Shown here in pieces: positions 1 to 6,872 of a stretch of 8,672 nucleotides of DNA. Source of the DNA: Paracoccaceae bacterium (GTDB lineage Bacteria > Pseudomonadota > Alphaproteobacteria > Rhodobacterales > Rhodobacteraceae); the NCBI GenBank assembly GCA_027080755.1, contig JALWQC010000066.1:1-8672 (forward strand), written 5' to 3'. Below the pieces are notes generated by a model. That model saw only the letters and a list, made by a program, of their open reading frames with translations, ran no database searches and had not been told where the DNA came from. The translations under genes and the position numbers were made by a program. Every line of letters begins with the position of its first letter. Position 1 is the stretch's first letter.

Positions 1-1
1 G

Positions 2-661
2 GCAGGCCATGCCATCGTCGGTCTGAATGTCCCGCAGCATGACCCGATCCACAAGGCAACGATCATTCCGCGCGGCCGTGCGCTGGGGCTGGTGATGTCC
101 TTGCCCGAACGCGACCAGCTGTCGGTAACCATGACCAAATACAAATCCAAAATCGCGATGGCGATGGGCGGAAAGGTGGCGGAAACGCTGACCTTCGGGC
201 CGGAGAATGTGACCTCGGGGGCGTCCTCGGACATCCAGCAGGCAACACGGATTGCCCGCGCCATGGTTACGCAGTTCGGCATGTCGGAAAAGCTGGGCAA
301 TATCGAATATTCCACCGAGCAGCAGACCTATCTTGGCCCGCAGGGTGGCGGTATCCAGGCCGGCCCCGAAACGCAGGAGCTTATCGATGCCGAGGTGCGC
401 AAGCTGGTCGATGAAGGGTTTGAAACCGCGAAACGTATCCTGACGGAACAGGCGCAGGATCTGGAAAATCTGGCGCAAGGGCTGCTGGAATACGAAACGC
501 TGACCGGTGCTGAGATTACCAAAGTGATCGCGGGCGAGCCGCTGAACCGCGATTCGGACGAGGATGACACCCCCACCAAGGGGCAAAGCGGCGGTATTGC
601 CGCCATCCCGACCGTGCCAAAGCCCAAGGGCGGGGGCATGAAACCGCAGCCGCAGGGCTGA
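2..661 (+). CDS. ftsH: ATP-dependent zinc metalloprotease FtsH, C-terminal part (5' end cut by window)
   Basis: FtsH is a membrane-anchored AAA+ protease that degrades misfolded membrane proteins and some regulators. Only the last 219 residues of the protease domain are here. The reading frame is open from base 2 and begins Ala-Gly-His, the end of the HEAGH zinc motif, so the first zinc His and catalytic Glu lie just outside the window. The family block HKATIIPRGRALG follows, then the FGPENVTSGASSDIQQAT block. Its Asp (fragment residue 77, 74 after the retained His) fits the third zinc ligand in position and spacing. The helical C-terminal domain follows and ends near YETLTGAEI. The last 40 or so residues are an acidic stretch and then a Gly/Pro/Lys-rich tail, probably disordered. 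The ATG/GTG codons at 92-97 are internal and not starts. An intrinsic terminator follows directly. Identification is secure from the conserved blocks. Confidence 0.97.
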   Translation, partial: AGHAIVGLNVPQHDPIHKATIIPRGRALGLVMSLPERDQLSVTMTKYKSKIAMAMGGKVAETLTFGPENVTSGASSDIQQATRIARAMVTQFGMSEKLGNIEYSTEQQTYLGPQGGGIQAGPETQELIDAEVRKLVDEGFETAKRILTEQAQDLENLAQGLLEYETLTGAEITKVIAGEPLNRDSDEDDTPTKGQSGGIAAIPTVPKPKGGGMKPQPQG

Positions 662-664
662 TAC

Positions 665-697
665 AAAAACGGGGTCGATCATCGGCCCCGTTTTTTT
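665..697 (+). terminator. Rho-independent terminator of ftsH
   Basis: A stem of 665-678 with 682-695 has one G-T wobble in 14 pairs and a three-base TCA loop. The core is a GGGG/CCCC block. Seven T residues follow (691-697), starting four bases after the ftsH stop codon. The A-run on the left arm means it could also work on the opposite strand, but no minus-strand gene reaches it. It separates ftsH from the folate operon, which therefore needs its own promoter. Confidence 0.93.
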
Positions 698-816
698 ATG
701 TGCGGACCACCTGCCGTTTTGTCGCAGTTTACGCCTCGGGCGTCGAAAAAAACCTCGCTTTCGGGGATCGGGACTCCTAACAATGAAGGAGCTGATTCAT
801 CCTGAAAGGACATCCC
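698..816 (+). promoter_or_regulatory. Leader of the fhs operon with small hairpins; promoter not identified
   Basis: This gap must hold the fhs promoter, because a terminator lies just upstream, but I see no convincing -35/-10 pair. It does hold small inverted repeats. ACGCC-TCG-GGCGT lies at 731-743. CCTCG-CTTT-CGGGG lies at 753-766 with one G-T wobble. CTCCT (774-778) pairs with AGGAG (787-791). TCCT (800-803) pairs with AGGA (807-810), the core of the fhs ribosome binding site. The last two pairs could exchange partners, which would allow translational control. The stems are only 4-5 bp, so this is a suggestion. It does not resemble any riboswitch class I can recognise. Confidence 0.4.
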
Positions 817-2493
817 ATGGGGTATAAGACCGATACTGAAATCGCCCGCGAAGCCGACAAAAAACCGATTCAGGAAATCGGCGCCAAGCTGGGCATCCCC
901 GATAGCGAGCTGCTGCCTTTCGGCCATGACAAGGCCAAGGTTTCCGCCGAATTCATCGCCGCACAGGCCCCCAAGGATGATGGCAAGCTGATCCTTGTCA
1001 CCGCCATCAACCCGACTCCGGCCGGCGAGGGGAAAACCACCACCACGGTCGGTCTGGGCGATGCGCTGAATGTGCTGGGTAAAAACGCTGCGATCTGTAT
1101 CCGCGAGGCCTCGCTCGGGCCGTGCTTCGGGATGAAGGGCGGCGCCGCCGGGGGTGGCATGGCGCAGGTGGTCCCGATGGAGGACATGAACCTGCATTTC
1201 ACCGGCGATTTTCATGCCATTACCAGCGCGCACAACCTGCTGTCCGCCATGATCGACAACCATATTTACGGGGGAAACGAGCTGGAAATAGACGAGCGCC
1301 GCGTGACCTGGAAACGGGTAGAGGACATGAACGACCGGGCGCTGCGCGATATTGTGACCTCGCTCGGGGGGGTGGCCAACGGCTTCCCGCGCCAGACCGG
1401 TTTTGACATTACCGTGGCATCCGAGGTGATGGCGATTCTGTGTCTGGCCGACGATCTGGACGACCTGCAAAAACGTCTTGGCGATATTATCGTTGCCTAC
1501 CGTCGGGACCGCAGCCCGATCTATTGTCGTGACCTGAAGGCCGATGGCGCCATGACCGTGCTGCTGCAACAGGCCATGCAGCCCAATCTGGTGCAGACGC
1601 TGGAAAACAACCCCGCCTTTGTCCACGGGGGGCCGTTTGCCAATATCGCGCATGGCTGCAATTCTGTTGTGGCGACGAAAACGGCGCTGAAGCTGTCCGA
1701 TTATGTGGTGACAGAGGCCGGTTTTGGCGCCGATCTGGGGGCCGAGAAGTTCATGAACATCAAATGCCGCAAGGCCGGCATTGCCCCCGATGTGGTGGTG
1801 ATCGTGGCGACCGTGCGGGCGATGAAAATGAACGGCGGCGTGGCGCGGGCCGATCTGGGGGCGGAAAATGTGCAGGCGGTTCTGGATGGGGCGCCGAACC
1901 TTGGCCGGCATATTGAAAACATGAAATCCTTCGGCGTGCCGGTGGTGGTGGCCATTAACCATTTCGTAACGGATACGGATGCCGAGATCGCGGCGATCAC
2001 CGACTATGTGGCCGGTCATGGCTCCGAGGCGATCCTGAGCAAGCACTGGGAACAGGGCGGCGAGGGGGCCAGGGCGCTGGCCACACGGGTGGCGGAGCTG
2101 GCCGATAGCGGCGCGGCGCAATTTGCCCCGCTTTACCCCGACGATATGCCCCTGTTCGAGAAAATCGAAACCATCGCCAAACGGATTTATCGGGCGGACG
2201 AGGTTCTGGCAGACAAGAAAATCCGCGCCCAGCTGCGCGCCTGGGAAGACGCCGGCTATGGCAATCTGCCAATCTGCATGGCGAAAACACAATACAGTTT
2301 TTCCACGGACCCGGATTTGCGCGGCGCCCCGACCGGCCATTCCGTCCCCGTGCGCGAGGTACGCCTGTCCGCCGGTGCCGGCTTTGTCGTGGTGATCTGC
2401 GGCGAAATCATGACCATGCCGGGCCTGCCGCGCAAACCCTCGGCCGAGTCGATCCGCCTGAACGACGAAGGGCAGATCGAAGGGTTGTTCTAA
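817..2493 (+). CDS. fhs: Formate-tetrahydrofolate ligase (10-formyl-THF synthetase)
   Basis: This cytoplasmic enzyme joins formate to tetrahydrofolate using ATP, giving 10-formyl-THF for purine and fMet-tRNA synthesis or for further reduction. In marine alphaproteobacteria it can take up formate from methylated compounds. The product is 558 residues, the normal full length. The ATP-binding loop [12 protein letters not shown] is at residues 66-77. The first family signature, [10 protein letters not shown], is at 105-114, followed by [17 protein letters not shown]. The second signature, [12 protein letters not shown], is at 330-341. The ATG at 817 is preceded by AAAGGA (805-810) six bases upstream, and the N-terminus ([10 protein letters not shown]) fits the family, so this start is firm. 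It is the first gene of an operon with the chorismate mutase gene (59 bp gap) and folD. No key residue appears to be missing. Confidence 0.98.
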   Translation: MGYKTDTEIAREADKKPIQEIGAKLGIPDSELLPFGHDKAKVSAEFIAAQAPKDDGKLILVTAINPTPAGEGKTTTTVGLGDALNVLGKNAAICIREASLGPCFGMKGGAAGGGMAQVVPMEDMNLHFTGDFHAITSAHNLLSAMIDNHIYGGNELEIDERRVTWKRVEDMNDRALRDIVTSLGGVANGFPRQTGFDITVASEVMAILCLADDLDDLQKRLGDIIVAYRRDRSPIYCRDLKADGAMTVLLQQAMQPNLVQTLENNPAFVHGGPFANIAHGCNSVVATKTALKLSDYVVTEAGFGADLGAEKFMNIKCRKAGIAPDVVVIVATVRAMKMNGGVARADLGAENVQAVLDGAPNLGRHIENMKSFGVPVVVAINHFVTDTDAEIAAITDYVAGHGSEAILSKHWEQGGEGARALATRVAELADSGAAQFAPLYPDDMPLFEKIETIAKRIYRADEVLADKKIRAQLRAWEDAGYGNLPICMAKTQYSFSTDPDLRGAPTGHSVPVREVRLSAGAGFVVVICGEIMTMPGLPRKPSAESIRLNDEGQIEGLF

Positions 2494-2504
2494 GGTTGAG
2501 GGGG

Positions 2505-2518
2505 GCGGAATAATCCGC
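2505..2518 (+). other. Small hairpin between fhs and the chorismate mutase gene
   Basis: GCGGA (2505-2509) and TCCGC (2514-2518) are perfect complements around an ATAA loop. No T-run follows, so this is not an intrinsic terminator. It could protect the upstream mRNA end or be chance. It lies in the 59 bp between the fhs stop and the next start codon. Confidence 0.35.
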
Positions 2519-2552
2519 TAGAAGGGTGCCAAGCCTTTAGGATGGAAAAGCC

Positions 2553-2855
2553 ATGCGTCAGCCCCCCGAAACCTGCCGGAATATGACCGAATTGCGCGCC
2601 GCGATCGATACGCTGGATGCGCAGATTATCGATATGCTGGCAGAGCGCGCGCGCTATATTGACCGCGCGGCCGATCTGAAACAACAGGCCGGCCTGCCTG
2701 CGCGTATTGACTCGCGCGTTGAAGAGGTCGCAGATAAAGCCCGTGCCAATGCACAAAGGGCCGGATTTGATCCCGACCTGGCCGAAAAAATCTGGCGACA
2801 GATGATTGAATGGTCCATCCTCCGCGAAGAAAGGGCGATGGCCGCAGATACGTAA
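2553..2855 (+). CDS. AroQ-type (all-helical) chorismate mutase, PchB-like N-terminus
   Basis: A 100-residue protein of the type II chorismate mutase fold, converting chorismate to prephenate for Phe and Tyr synthesis. The active-site basic residues are visible: Arg15 (LRAAID), Arg32 (AERARY) and Lys43 (ADLK), with a further Arg55/Glu57 region in the second helix. By my alignment Ser88 and Glu92 match E. coli Ser84 and Gln88, so the catalytic Gln is replaced by Glu, a change also known in yeast chorismate mutase. The N-terminus (PPETC...LRAAID) resembles that of the isochorismate-pyruvate lyase PchB, which supports the ATG at 2553 over the internal one at 2583. Keeping Ser88, where PchB has Tyr, favours mutase over lyase. 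The gene sits between fhs and folD and ends 10 bp before the folD start, so it is surely cotranscribed. Substrate is inferred from family only. Confidence 0.9.
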   Translation: MRQPPETCRNMTELRAAIDTLDAQIIDMLAERARYIDRAADLKQQAGLPARIDSRVEEVADKARANAQRAGFDPDLAEKIWRQMIEWSILREERAMAADT

Positions 2856-2865
2856 AGGAAAACGG

Positions 2866-3768
2866 ATGAGCGCAGATATTATCGACGGAAAGGCCTTTGC
2901 CGCCACTATTCGTGCCAAGGTCGCGGCGCATGTTGCGCGTCTGAAGGTGGATTACGAAATCACCCCCGGCCTTGCGGTTATTCTGGTGGGGGAGGATCCG
3001 GCCTCGCAGGTGTATGTGCGCAACAAGGGCAAGCAGACGCTCGAAGTCGGGATGAATTCCTATGAACACAAGCTGCCGGCCGATACCTCGCAGGAAAAGC
3101 TGCTGGCGCTGATCGCGGATTTGAATGCGGATCCGGCGGTGCATGGTATTTTGTGCCAGCTGCCCGTGCCCGATCACATCGACGAAGCGACGGTGATCAA
3201 TGCGATTGCGCCGGAAAAGGACGTGGACGGTTTCCATATTTCCAATGTCGGGCTGCTGGCAACGGGGCAAAAGGCGATGGTGCCCTGCACGCCGCTTGGC
3301 TGCCTGATGATGCTGCGCGAACGTCACGGCGACCTGTCGGGGCTGGAGGCAGTCGTTGTCGGGCGTTCCAATATCGTTGGCAAACCGATGGCGCAACTGT
3401 TGTTGCGCGACAGCTGCACGGTGACAATTGCCCATTCCCGCACCCGCGATATTCAAGAGGTCTGCAAGCGCGCCGATATTCTGGTGGCCGCGGTCGGACG
3501 GCCGGAGATGATCACTGGTGACTGGGTCAAACCGGGTGCGACGGTGATTGACGTGGGCATCAACCGCATCCCCGCCCCGGAAAAGGGCGAGGGGAAAATG
3601 CGGCTGGTGGGGGATGTGGATTTTGACTCGGCCAGCAAGGTCGCCGGGGCCATTACCCCCGTTCCCGGCGGTGTCGGGCCGATGACCATTGCCGTGCTTC
3701 TGGCAAACACCCTGACAGCCTGCTGCCGCGCCAATGACCTGCCCGAGCCGGAGGGCCTGACCGCCTAG
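2866..3768 (+). CDS. folD: Bifunctional methylene-THF dehydrogenase / methenyl-THF cyclohydrolase
   Basis: FolD oxidises 5,10-methylene-THF with NADP and hydrolyses the methenyl product to 10-formyl-THF; both steps are reversible. With Fhs it links formate to methylene-THF. The product is 300 residues, slightly longer than the usual 280-290. Catalytic residues fall at the canonical places: Tyr50 and Lys54 (YVRNK), Gln98 (GILCQLPVP) and Asp121 (KDVDGFH). The nucleotide-binding segment GRSNIVGKP is at 166-174 and PGGVGPMT at 267-274. The ATG at 2866 has AAAGGA (2854-2859) six bases upstream and gives MSADIIDGK, a typical N-terminus. The frame is open further upstream to 2806, but that overlaps the chorismate mutase gene and adds unrelated residues. 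The stop codon overlaps that of the opposing sulP gene. Confidence 0.98.
   Translation: MSADIIDGKAFAATIRAKVAAHVARLKVDYEITPGLAVILVGEDPASQVYVRNKGKQTLEVGMNSYEHKLPADTSQEKLLALIADLNADPAVHGILCQLPVPDHIDEATVINAIAPEKDVDGFHISNVGLLATGQKAMVPCTPLGCLMMLRERHGDLSGLEAVVVGRSNIVGKPMAQLLLRDSCTVTIAHSRTRDIQEVCKRADILVAAVGRPEMITGDWVKPGATVIDVGINRIPAPEKGEGKMRLVGDVDFDSASKVAGAITPVPGGVGPMTIAVLLANTLTACCRANDLPEPEGLTA
3765..3768. other. Convergent stop codons sharing CTAG
   Basis: The palindrome CTAG supplies the TAG stop of folD (3766-3768, plus strand) and the TAG stop of the SulP gene (3765-3767, minus strand). The two genes overlap tail to tail by four bases. I see no hairpin and T-run on either side, so each transcript probably runs into the other gene. 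Confidence 0.95.
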
Positions 3769-5516
3769 CCGGACGCGCTGTTGCGTTCTGCGCTGACGGC
3801 CCGTTCTGCGGCGCGCGGGTTGATGGCCCTGATCGCATCGTATTGGGTCAGGAAGACGCGGCCGTTCAGTTCGTCAAGGAAATGGGAGCGTTTCAGGCGG
3901 TCCATGACGGGGCCTTTGACCTCGGACAGGTGCAGCTTGATTCCGGCGTCGCGCAGGCGGTTGTTGATCGCCTCCAGACTTTCCAGCGCCGAGGCGTCAA
4001 TAAAGTTGACGGCCGAACACATCAGGATCACATGTTCTATATCGGGGTTGGCGGCCACCGCGTCGTTTATCAGATCCTCAAGGAAGCGGGCGTTGGCGAA
4101 ATACAGGCTTTCATCGATGCGGATGGAGAAGATCTCGGGGGTTACGATGACCTCGTGGCGATCGACATTGCGGAAATGTTCGGTGCCCGGAACCTGCCCG
4201 ACGATGGCCGAATGCGGGCGCGAGCTGCGATAGAGATGCAGGAAAATCGACAGGCCGACGCCGGCGGAAATCCCCAGTTCCACCCCGAAGCCGAGTGTTA
4301 CCAGAATCGTGGCCAGCATGGCGGCAAAATCGCCCTTGGAATAGGACCATGTGCGTTTCAGCGCCCCCAGATCAATCAGGGACAGCACGGCAACGATGAT
4401 CGTGCCGGCCAGTGTCGCCTTGGGCAGATAGTGCAACAGCGGGGTCAGAAACAGGGTAGCCAGCGCAATGCCCACGGCCGTAAAGGCCCCCGCCGCCGGT
4501 GTTTGCGCGCCGGCATCGAAGTTCACGACGGAACGGGAAAATCCGCCTGTCACCGGAAAGCCCCCCGAAATGGCAGAGCCGATGTTGGCCGTCCCCAGGG
4601 CGATCAGCTCCTGATCCGGGTCAATCCTCTGGCGGCGCTTTGCGGCCAGCGTCTGGGCCACCGAGATGGTCTCTACATAGCCGACGATGGCGATCAGCAG
4701 GGCGGGAATGGCAATCTGCCCCCATAGCTCGGGGTCAAAGGACGGGATGCGCGGGGTGGGCAGGCCTTGCGGGATCTCGCCCACGATCTTCACGCCCTTG
4801 TCCGCCAGCCCGAAACCGAAGGTAACAAGCGTCGTGGCGGCCACGGCCAGCACAGGGCCGGTTTTGGCCAGCACATCGGCCAGCTTGGGCTTTACCCCCC
4901 ATTTCAGCAACAGCGGCTTGAAACGTTTGCGCACCCAGAACAGAAATGCGGTGGCAGATACGCCGATGGCCAGGGTGTAATAGTTGACCTCGCCAATATG
5001 TTCGTAAATCGAGGTTGCCAATTCATAAAGGTTATGCCCCGAGGCGCCGATCCCGAAAATATGTTTCAGCTGCGCCGTGGCGATAATAATCCCCGAGGCC
5101 GTGATAAAGCCGGAAATCACCGGATGGGACAGAAAGTTCGCCAGAAACCCCAGCCGTAGAATCCCCATCAGTGTCAGCATCAGCCCCGAAATCATCGCCA
5201 GCGCAATTGCCGCGCCATAATATTCCGGCGTGCCTTGCGCCGCCAGATTGCCCGCCGCCGCCGCTGTCATCAGGGAGGCCACCGCTACCGGCCCGACGGC
5301 CAGCGCGCGCGAGGTGCCGAAAACCGCGTAAATCACCAGCGGTGCGATAGAGGCATACAACCCCACCTCGGCCGGCAGCCCCGCCAGCAGGGCATAGGCC
5401 AGCGACTGGGGGATCAGCATGATGGTAACGATTACCGCCGCAACCAGATCGTTGCCCAGCGTTTCGCGGTTGTATTGCGGCGCCCATTCCAGAATGGGAA
5501 AGTACCGTTTCAACAT
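3765..5516 (-). CDS. SulP family inorganic anion permease with C-terminal STAS domain
   Basis: A 583-residue inner-membrane transporter of the SulP/SLC26 family, whose members move sulfate, bicarbonate or other anions. SulP hallmarks are IPQSLAYA (35-42), PAEVGLYAS (48-56), [11 protein letters not shown] (66-76) and the [12 protein letters not shown] loop near residue 320. Many hydrophobic segments run to about residue 425. The cytoplasmic STAS domain spans about 454-563 and carries the [10 protein letters not shown] loop near 505-514. A basic, Ala-rich tail follows. The ATG at 5516 has AAGGGG about eight bases upstream and starts 18 bp after the DUF442 gene, so it is the last gene of the sulfur cluster. 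That context favours sulfate or sulfite over bicarbonate, but sequence alone cannot decide substrate or direction. Confidence 0.93.
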   Translation of the reverse strand: MLKRYFPILEWAPQYNRETLGNDLVAAVIVTIMLIPQSLAYALLAGLPAEVGLYASIAPLVIYAVFGTSRALAVGPVAVASLMTAAAAGNLAAQGTPEYYGAAIALAMISGLMLTLMGILRLGFLANFLSHPVISGFITASGIIIATAQLKHIFGIGASGHNLYELATSIYEHIGEVNYYTLAIGVSATAFLFWVRKRFKPLLLKWGVKPKLADVLAKTGPVLAVAATTLVTFGFGLADKGVKIVGEIPQGLPTPRIPSFDPELWGQIAIPALLIAIVGYVETISVAQTLAAKRRQRIDPDQELIALGTANIGSAISGGFPVTGGFSRSVVNFDAGAQTPAAGAFTAVGIALATLFLTPLLHYLPKATLAGTIIVAVLSLIDLGALKRTWSYSKGDFAAMLATILVTLGFGVELGISAGVGLSIFLHLYRSSRPHSAIVGQVPGTEHFRNVDRHEVIVTPEIFSIRIDESLYFANARFLEDLINDAVAANPDIEHVILMCSAVNFIDASALESLEAINNRLRDAGIKLHLSEVKGPVMDRLKRSHFLDELNGRVFLTQYDAIRAINPRAAERAVSAERNSASG

Positions 5517-5534
5517 GACAAAGGCCCCTTCGGG

Positions 5535-5861
5535 TTAGCTGTGCGCGGCATTCCAGAGCATGGCGCAACGGTTGCCGGAGCGGCAGTAGGCAAACACCGG
5601 TTCACCCTCTGCGATGACTTTGCGGAAATCGGCGAGGGTGTTCATGGAAATACCGGAATGCCCCTGCGGAACGTAATAGAATTTCATCCCCAGATCCTCG
5701 GCCGCCTTTTTGATCATGTCAGAACCCGGCTGCCCGAAGGATTCGCCGTCGGGGCGGTTGCACATGATGGTGTTGAAACCGGCCGCCTTGATTGTCGGCA
5801 CATCGGCGGGGGTGATCTGGCCGCTGACGCTGTAATTGTCAGCAATTTTATGAATCTGCAT
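5535..5861 (-). CDS. DUF442 / TIGR01244 protein (Blh-type phosphatase-like sulfurtransferase)
   Basis: A 108-residue cytoplasmic protein of the dual-specificity-phosphatase-like family DUF442. Conserved features are the N-terminal VSGQITPADV, the NRPDGE block at 35-40, YVPQGHSGI at 63-71 and the active-site loop YCRSGNR with Cys93 and Arg98. A Cys-X4-Arg loop is the spacing of rhodaneses rather than the Cys-X5-Arg of true phosphatases, so a persulfide sulfur-transfer role is plausible. Two further cysteines are present (Cys34, Cys99). In the Blh proteins of Xylella and Agrobacterium this domain is fused to a persulfide dioxygenase; here the two are adjacent separate genes. The ATG at 5861 has AAAGGG six bases upstream. 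The gene has its own candidate promoter and is followed closely by the SulP gene. Family is clear, biochemical role is inferred. Confidence 0.9.
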   Translation of the reverse strand: MQIHKIADNYSVSGQITPADVPTIKAAGFNTIMCNRPDGESFGQPGSDMIKKAAEDLGMKFYYVPQGHSGISMNTLADFRKVIAEGEPVFAYCRSGNRCAMLWNAAHS

Positions 5862-5884
5862 GGCGAACCCTTTCTATAATACTG

Positions 5885-5906
5885 CCCCGGCAGCGATATA
5901 CCGGAG
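5885..5906 (-). other. Hairpin at the presumed 5' end of the DUF442 transcript
   Basis: On the minus strand CTCCGG (5906-5901) can pair with CCGGGG (5890-5885) around a ten-base loop, with one G-T wobble. If the TATAAT at 5913-5908 is the -10 box, transcription would begin near 5901, so this hairpin would include or adjoin the 5' end of the message. It may stabilise the RNA or be incidental. Confidence 0.3.
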
Positions 5907-5907
5907 C

Positions 5908-5940
5908 ATTATATTACATTCTTTGCATGTAAGGTTAAAG
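5908..5940 (-). promoter_or_regulatory. Candidate promoter and operator of the DUF442-sulP genes
   Basis: Read on the minus strand, a perfect TATAAT lies at 5913-5908. It partly adjoins a perfect inverted repeat, TTACAT-N7-ATGTAA (5932-5914). The -35 region is weak (TTTAAC or TTAACC, 19-20 bases upstream). The repeat lies in the -35/-10 spacer, where a bound repressor would block RNA polymerase. The segment starts at the stop codon of the dioxygenase gene, so DUF442 and sulP may be transcribed separately as well as by readthrough. Its core (ATGC-N8-TAAT) resembles the element before the dioxygenase gene. Confidence 0.5.
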
Positions 5941-6798
5941 CACGTTTACAGGCACTTTCAAATATGACGCACCGTTGTCTTCCGGTTCGGGCATATTTCC
6001 GGCGCGCATGTTGACCTGGATCGAGGGGATGATCAGTTTCGGCAGACCCAGCTGTGCGTCCCGTTCCGTGCGCATTTTGATGAAGTCATCATGGCCTTTG
6101 CCGGCGCCCACATGCACGTTTTTGGCCTTTTGTTCACCAACAGTGCTTTCCCATGCGTATTCATCGCGCCCCGGTGCCTTGTAGTCGTGGCCGACGAAAA
6201 TGCGGGTGTCATCCGGCAGGGTAAGGATTTTCTGGATGGAGTTATACAGATCCTCGGCCGAGCCTCCGGGGAAGTCACAACGCGCTGTGCCGAAATCAGG
6301 CATAAACATGGTATCCCCGACAAAGGCCGCGTCGTCGACAACATAGGTCATGCAGGCCGGCGTGTGGCCGGGGGTGTGCAGAACCTTTGCGTTCAGGTTG
6401 CCGATTTCGAAGGTGTCACCATCCACAAAAAGACGATCGAACTGCGAGCCGTCACGCTGGAATTCCGTGCCTTCGTTGAAAACCTTGCCGAAGGTGTCCT
6501 GAACGATCGTGATGTTGGACCCGATGCCGATCTTTCCGCCCAGCTGCTGCTGGATATAGGGGGCGGCGGACAGGTGGTCGGCGTGGACGTGGGTTTCCAG
6601 AATCCACTCGACCTTCAGATCGTTGTCCTTGACATAGGCGATCACCTCGTCGGCGGACTTGGTGTCAGTGCGGCCGGAGGAATAATCGAAATCCAGAACA
6701 GAATCGATAATGGCGACGCTGCGGGATTCAGGGTCTTTGACAACATAGGAAACCGTGTTGGTTGCGTTGTCGAAAAAAGCGGTTACGTCGGGGGTCAT
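5935..6798 (-). CDS. Persulfide dioxygenase, ETHE1/Blh-type metallo-beta-lactamase fold
   Basis: A 287-residue non-heme iron enzyme expected to oxidise glutathione persulfide to sulfite and glutathione, detoxifying sulfide. The metal motif THVHADH gives His70, His72, Asp74 and His75. His145 (HTPGHTPA) and Asp162 (GDTMF) follow, and His204 (GHDY) is also present; by family analogy His70, His145 and Asp162 bind the single iron. The ARCDFPGG segment (172-179) matches the conserved Arg-x-Asp-Phe of persulfide dioxygenases, with Arg173 a likely substrate contact. That and the neighbouring DUF442 gene argue against a plain glyoxalase II. The ATG at 6798 has AGGAG seven bases upstream; the frame runs open to 6936 but the extra residues lack family similarity and overlap the permease gene. 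Cytoplasmic, no signal peptide seen. Confidence 0.92.
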   Translation of the reverse strand: MTPDVTAFFDNATNTVSYVVKDPESRSVAIIDSVLDFDYSSGRTDTKSADEVIAYVKDNDLKVEWILETHVHADHLSAAPYIQQQLGGKIGIGSNITIVQDTFGKVFNEGTEFQRDGSQFDRLFVDGDTFEIGNLNAKVLHTPGHTPACMTYVVDDAAFVGDTMFMPDFGTARCDFPGGSAEDLYNSIQKILTLPDDTRIFVGHDYKAPGRDEYAWESTVGEQKAKNVHVGAGKGHDDFIKMRTERDAQLGLPKLIIPSIQVNMRAGNMPEPEDNGASYLKVPVNVL

Positions 6799-6829
6799 CG
6801 GAATGCTCCTCTTGTTACGGGTTGAGGGG

Positions 6830-6869
6830 CATATAGGGCGGTAAAAACATATTACAAGTTTTGAATATG
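6830..6869 (-). promoter_or_regulatory. Candidate promoter and operator of the persulfide dioxygenase gene
   Basis: An inverted repeat CATATT-N10-AATATG occupies 6848-6869. On the minus strand a possible -35 box TTGTAA (6857-6852) lies inside it, followed after 16 bases by a possible -10 box TATATG (6835-6830); each matches consensus at four of six positions. A repressor on the repeat would cover the -35 box. The core reads ATTC-N8-TAAT in the minus direction, one base from ATTC-N8-GAAT, which I recall as the reported box of the persulfide sensor SqrR. The regulator assignment is inference. Confidence 0.5.
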
Positions 6870-6872
6870 ATT

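Noticed and set aside
698..816. Known riboswitch upstream of fhs
   Set aside because: The hairpins do not match the conserved core of any riboswitch class I can recall; only short local pairings are seen.
679..2340. 553-codon open frame on the minus strand opposite fhs
   Set aside because: It lies almost wholly antisense to a clear, full-length fhs. Its product is rich in His, Arg and Gly with no recognisable family, as expected from reading GC-rich codons backwards, and it begins inside fhs.
2505..2518. Terminator between fhs and chorismate mutase
   Set aside because: The hairpin is short and no T-run follows, so it would not end transcription; the three genes are still best read as one operon.
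2806..2865. Upstream extension of folD
   Set aside because: It overlaps the end of the chorismate mutase gene and lacks FolD similarity. The ATG at 2866 has a well-placed AAAGGA and places the catalytic residues at canonical numbers.
3843..4727. 294-codon open frame on the plus strand within sulP
   Set aside because: It is a shadow of the sulP gene with low-complexity Gln/Gly/Arg composition and no family features.
5935..6798. Glyoxalase II as the function of the metallo-hydrolase
   Set aside because: The Arg-x-Asp-Phe segment after the iron Asp and the neighbouring DUF442 gene fit persulfide dioxygenases of the Blh type better.
6091..6825. 244-codon open frame on the plus strand opposite the dioxygenase gene
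   Set aside because: The minus-strand frame carries all metallo-beta-lactamase motifs; the plus-strand product is a Gly/Val-rich shadow with no recognisable motif.
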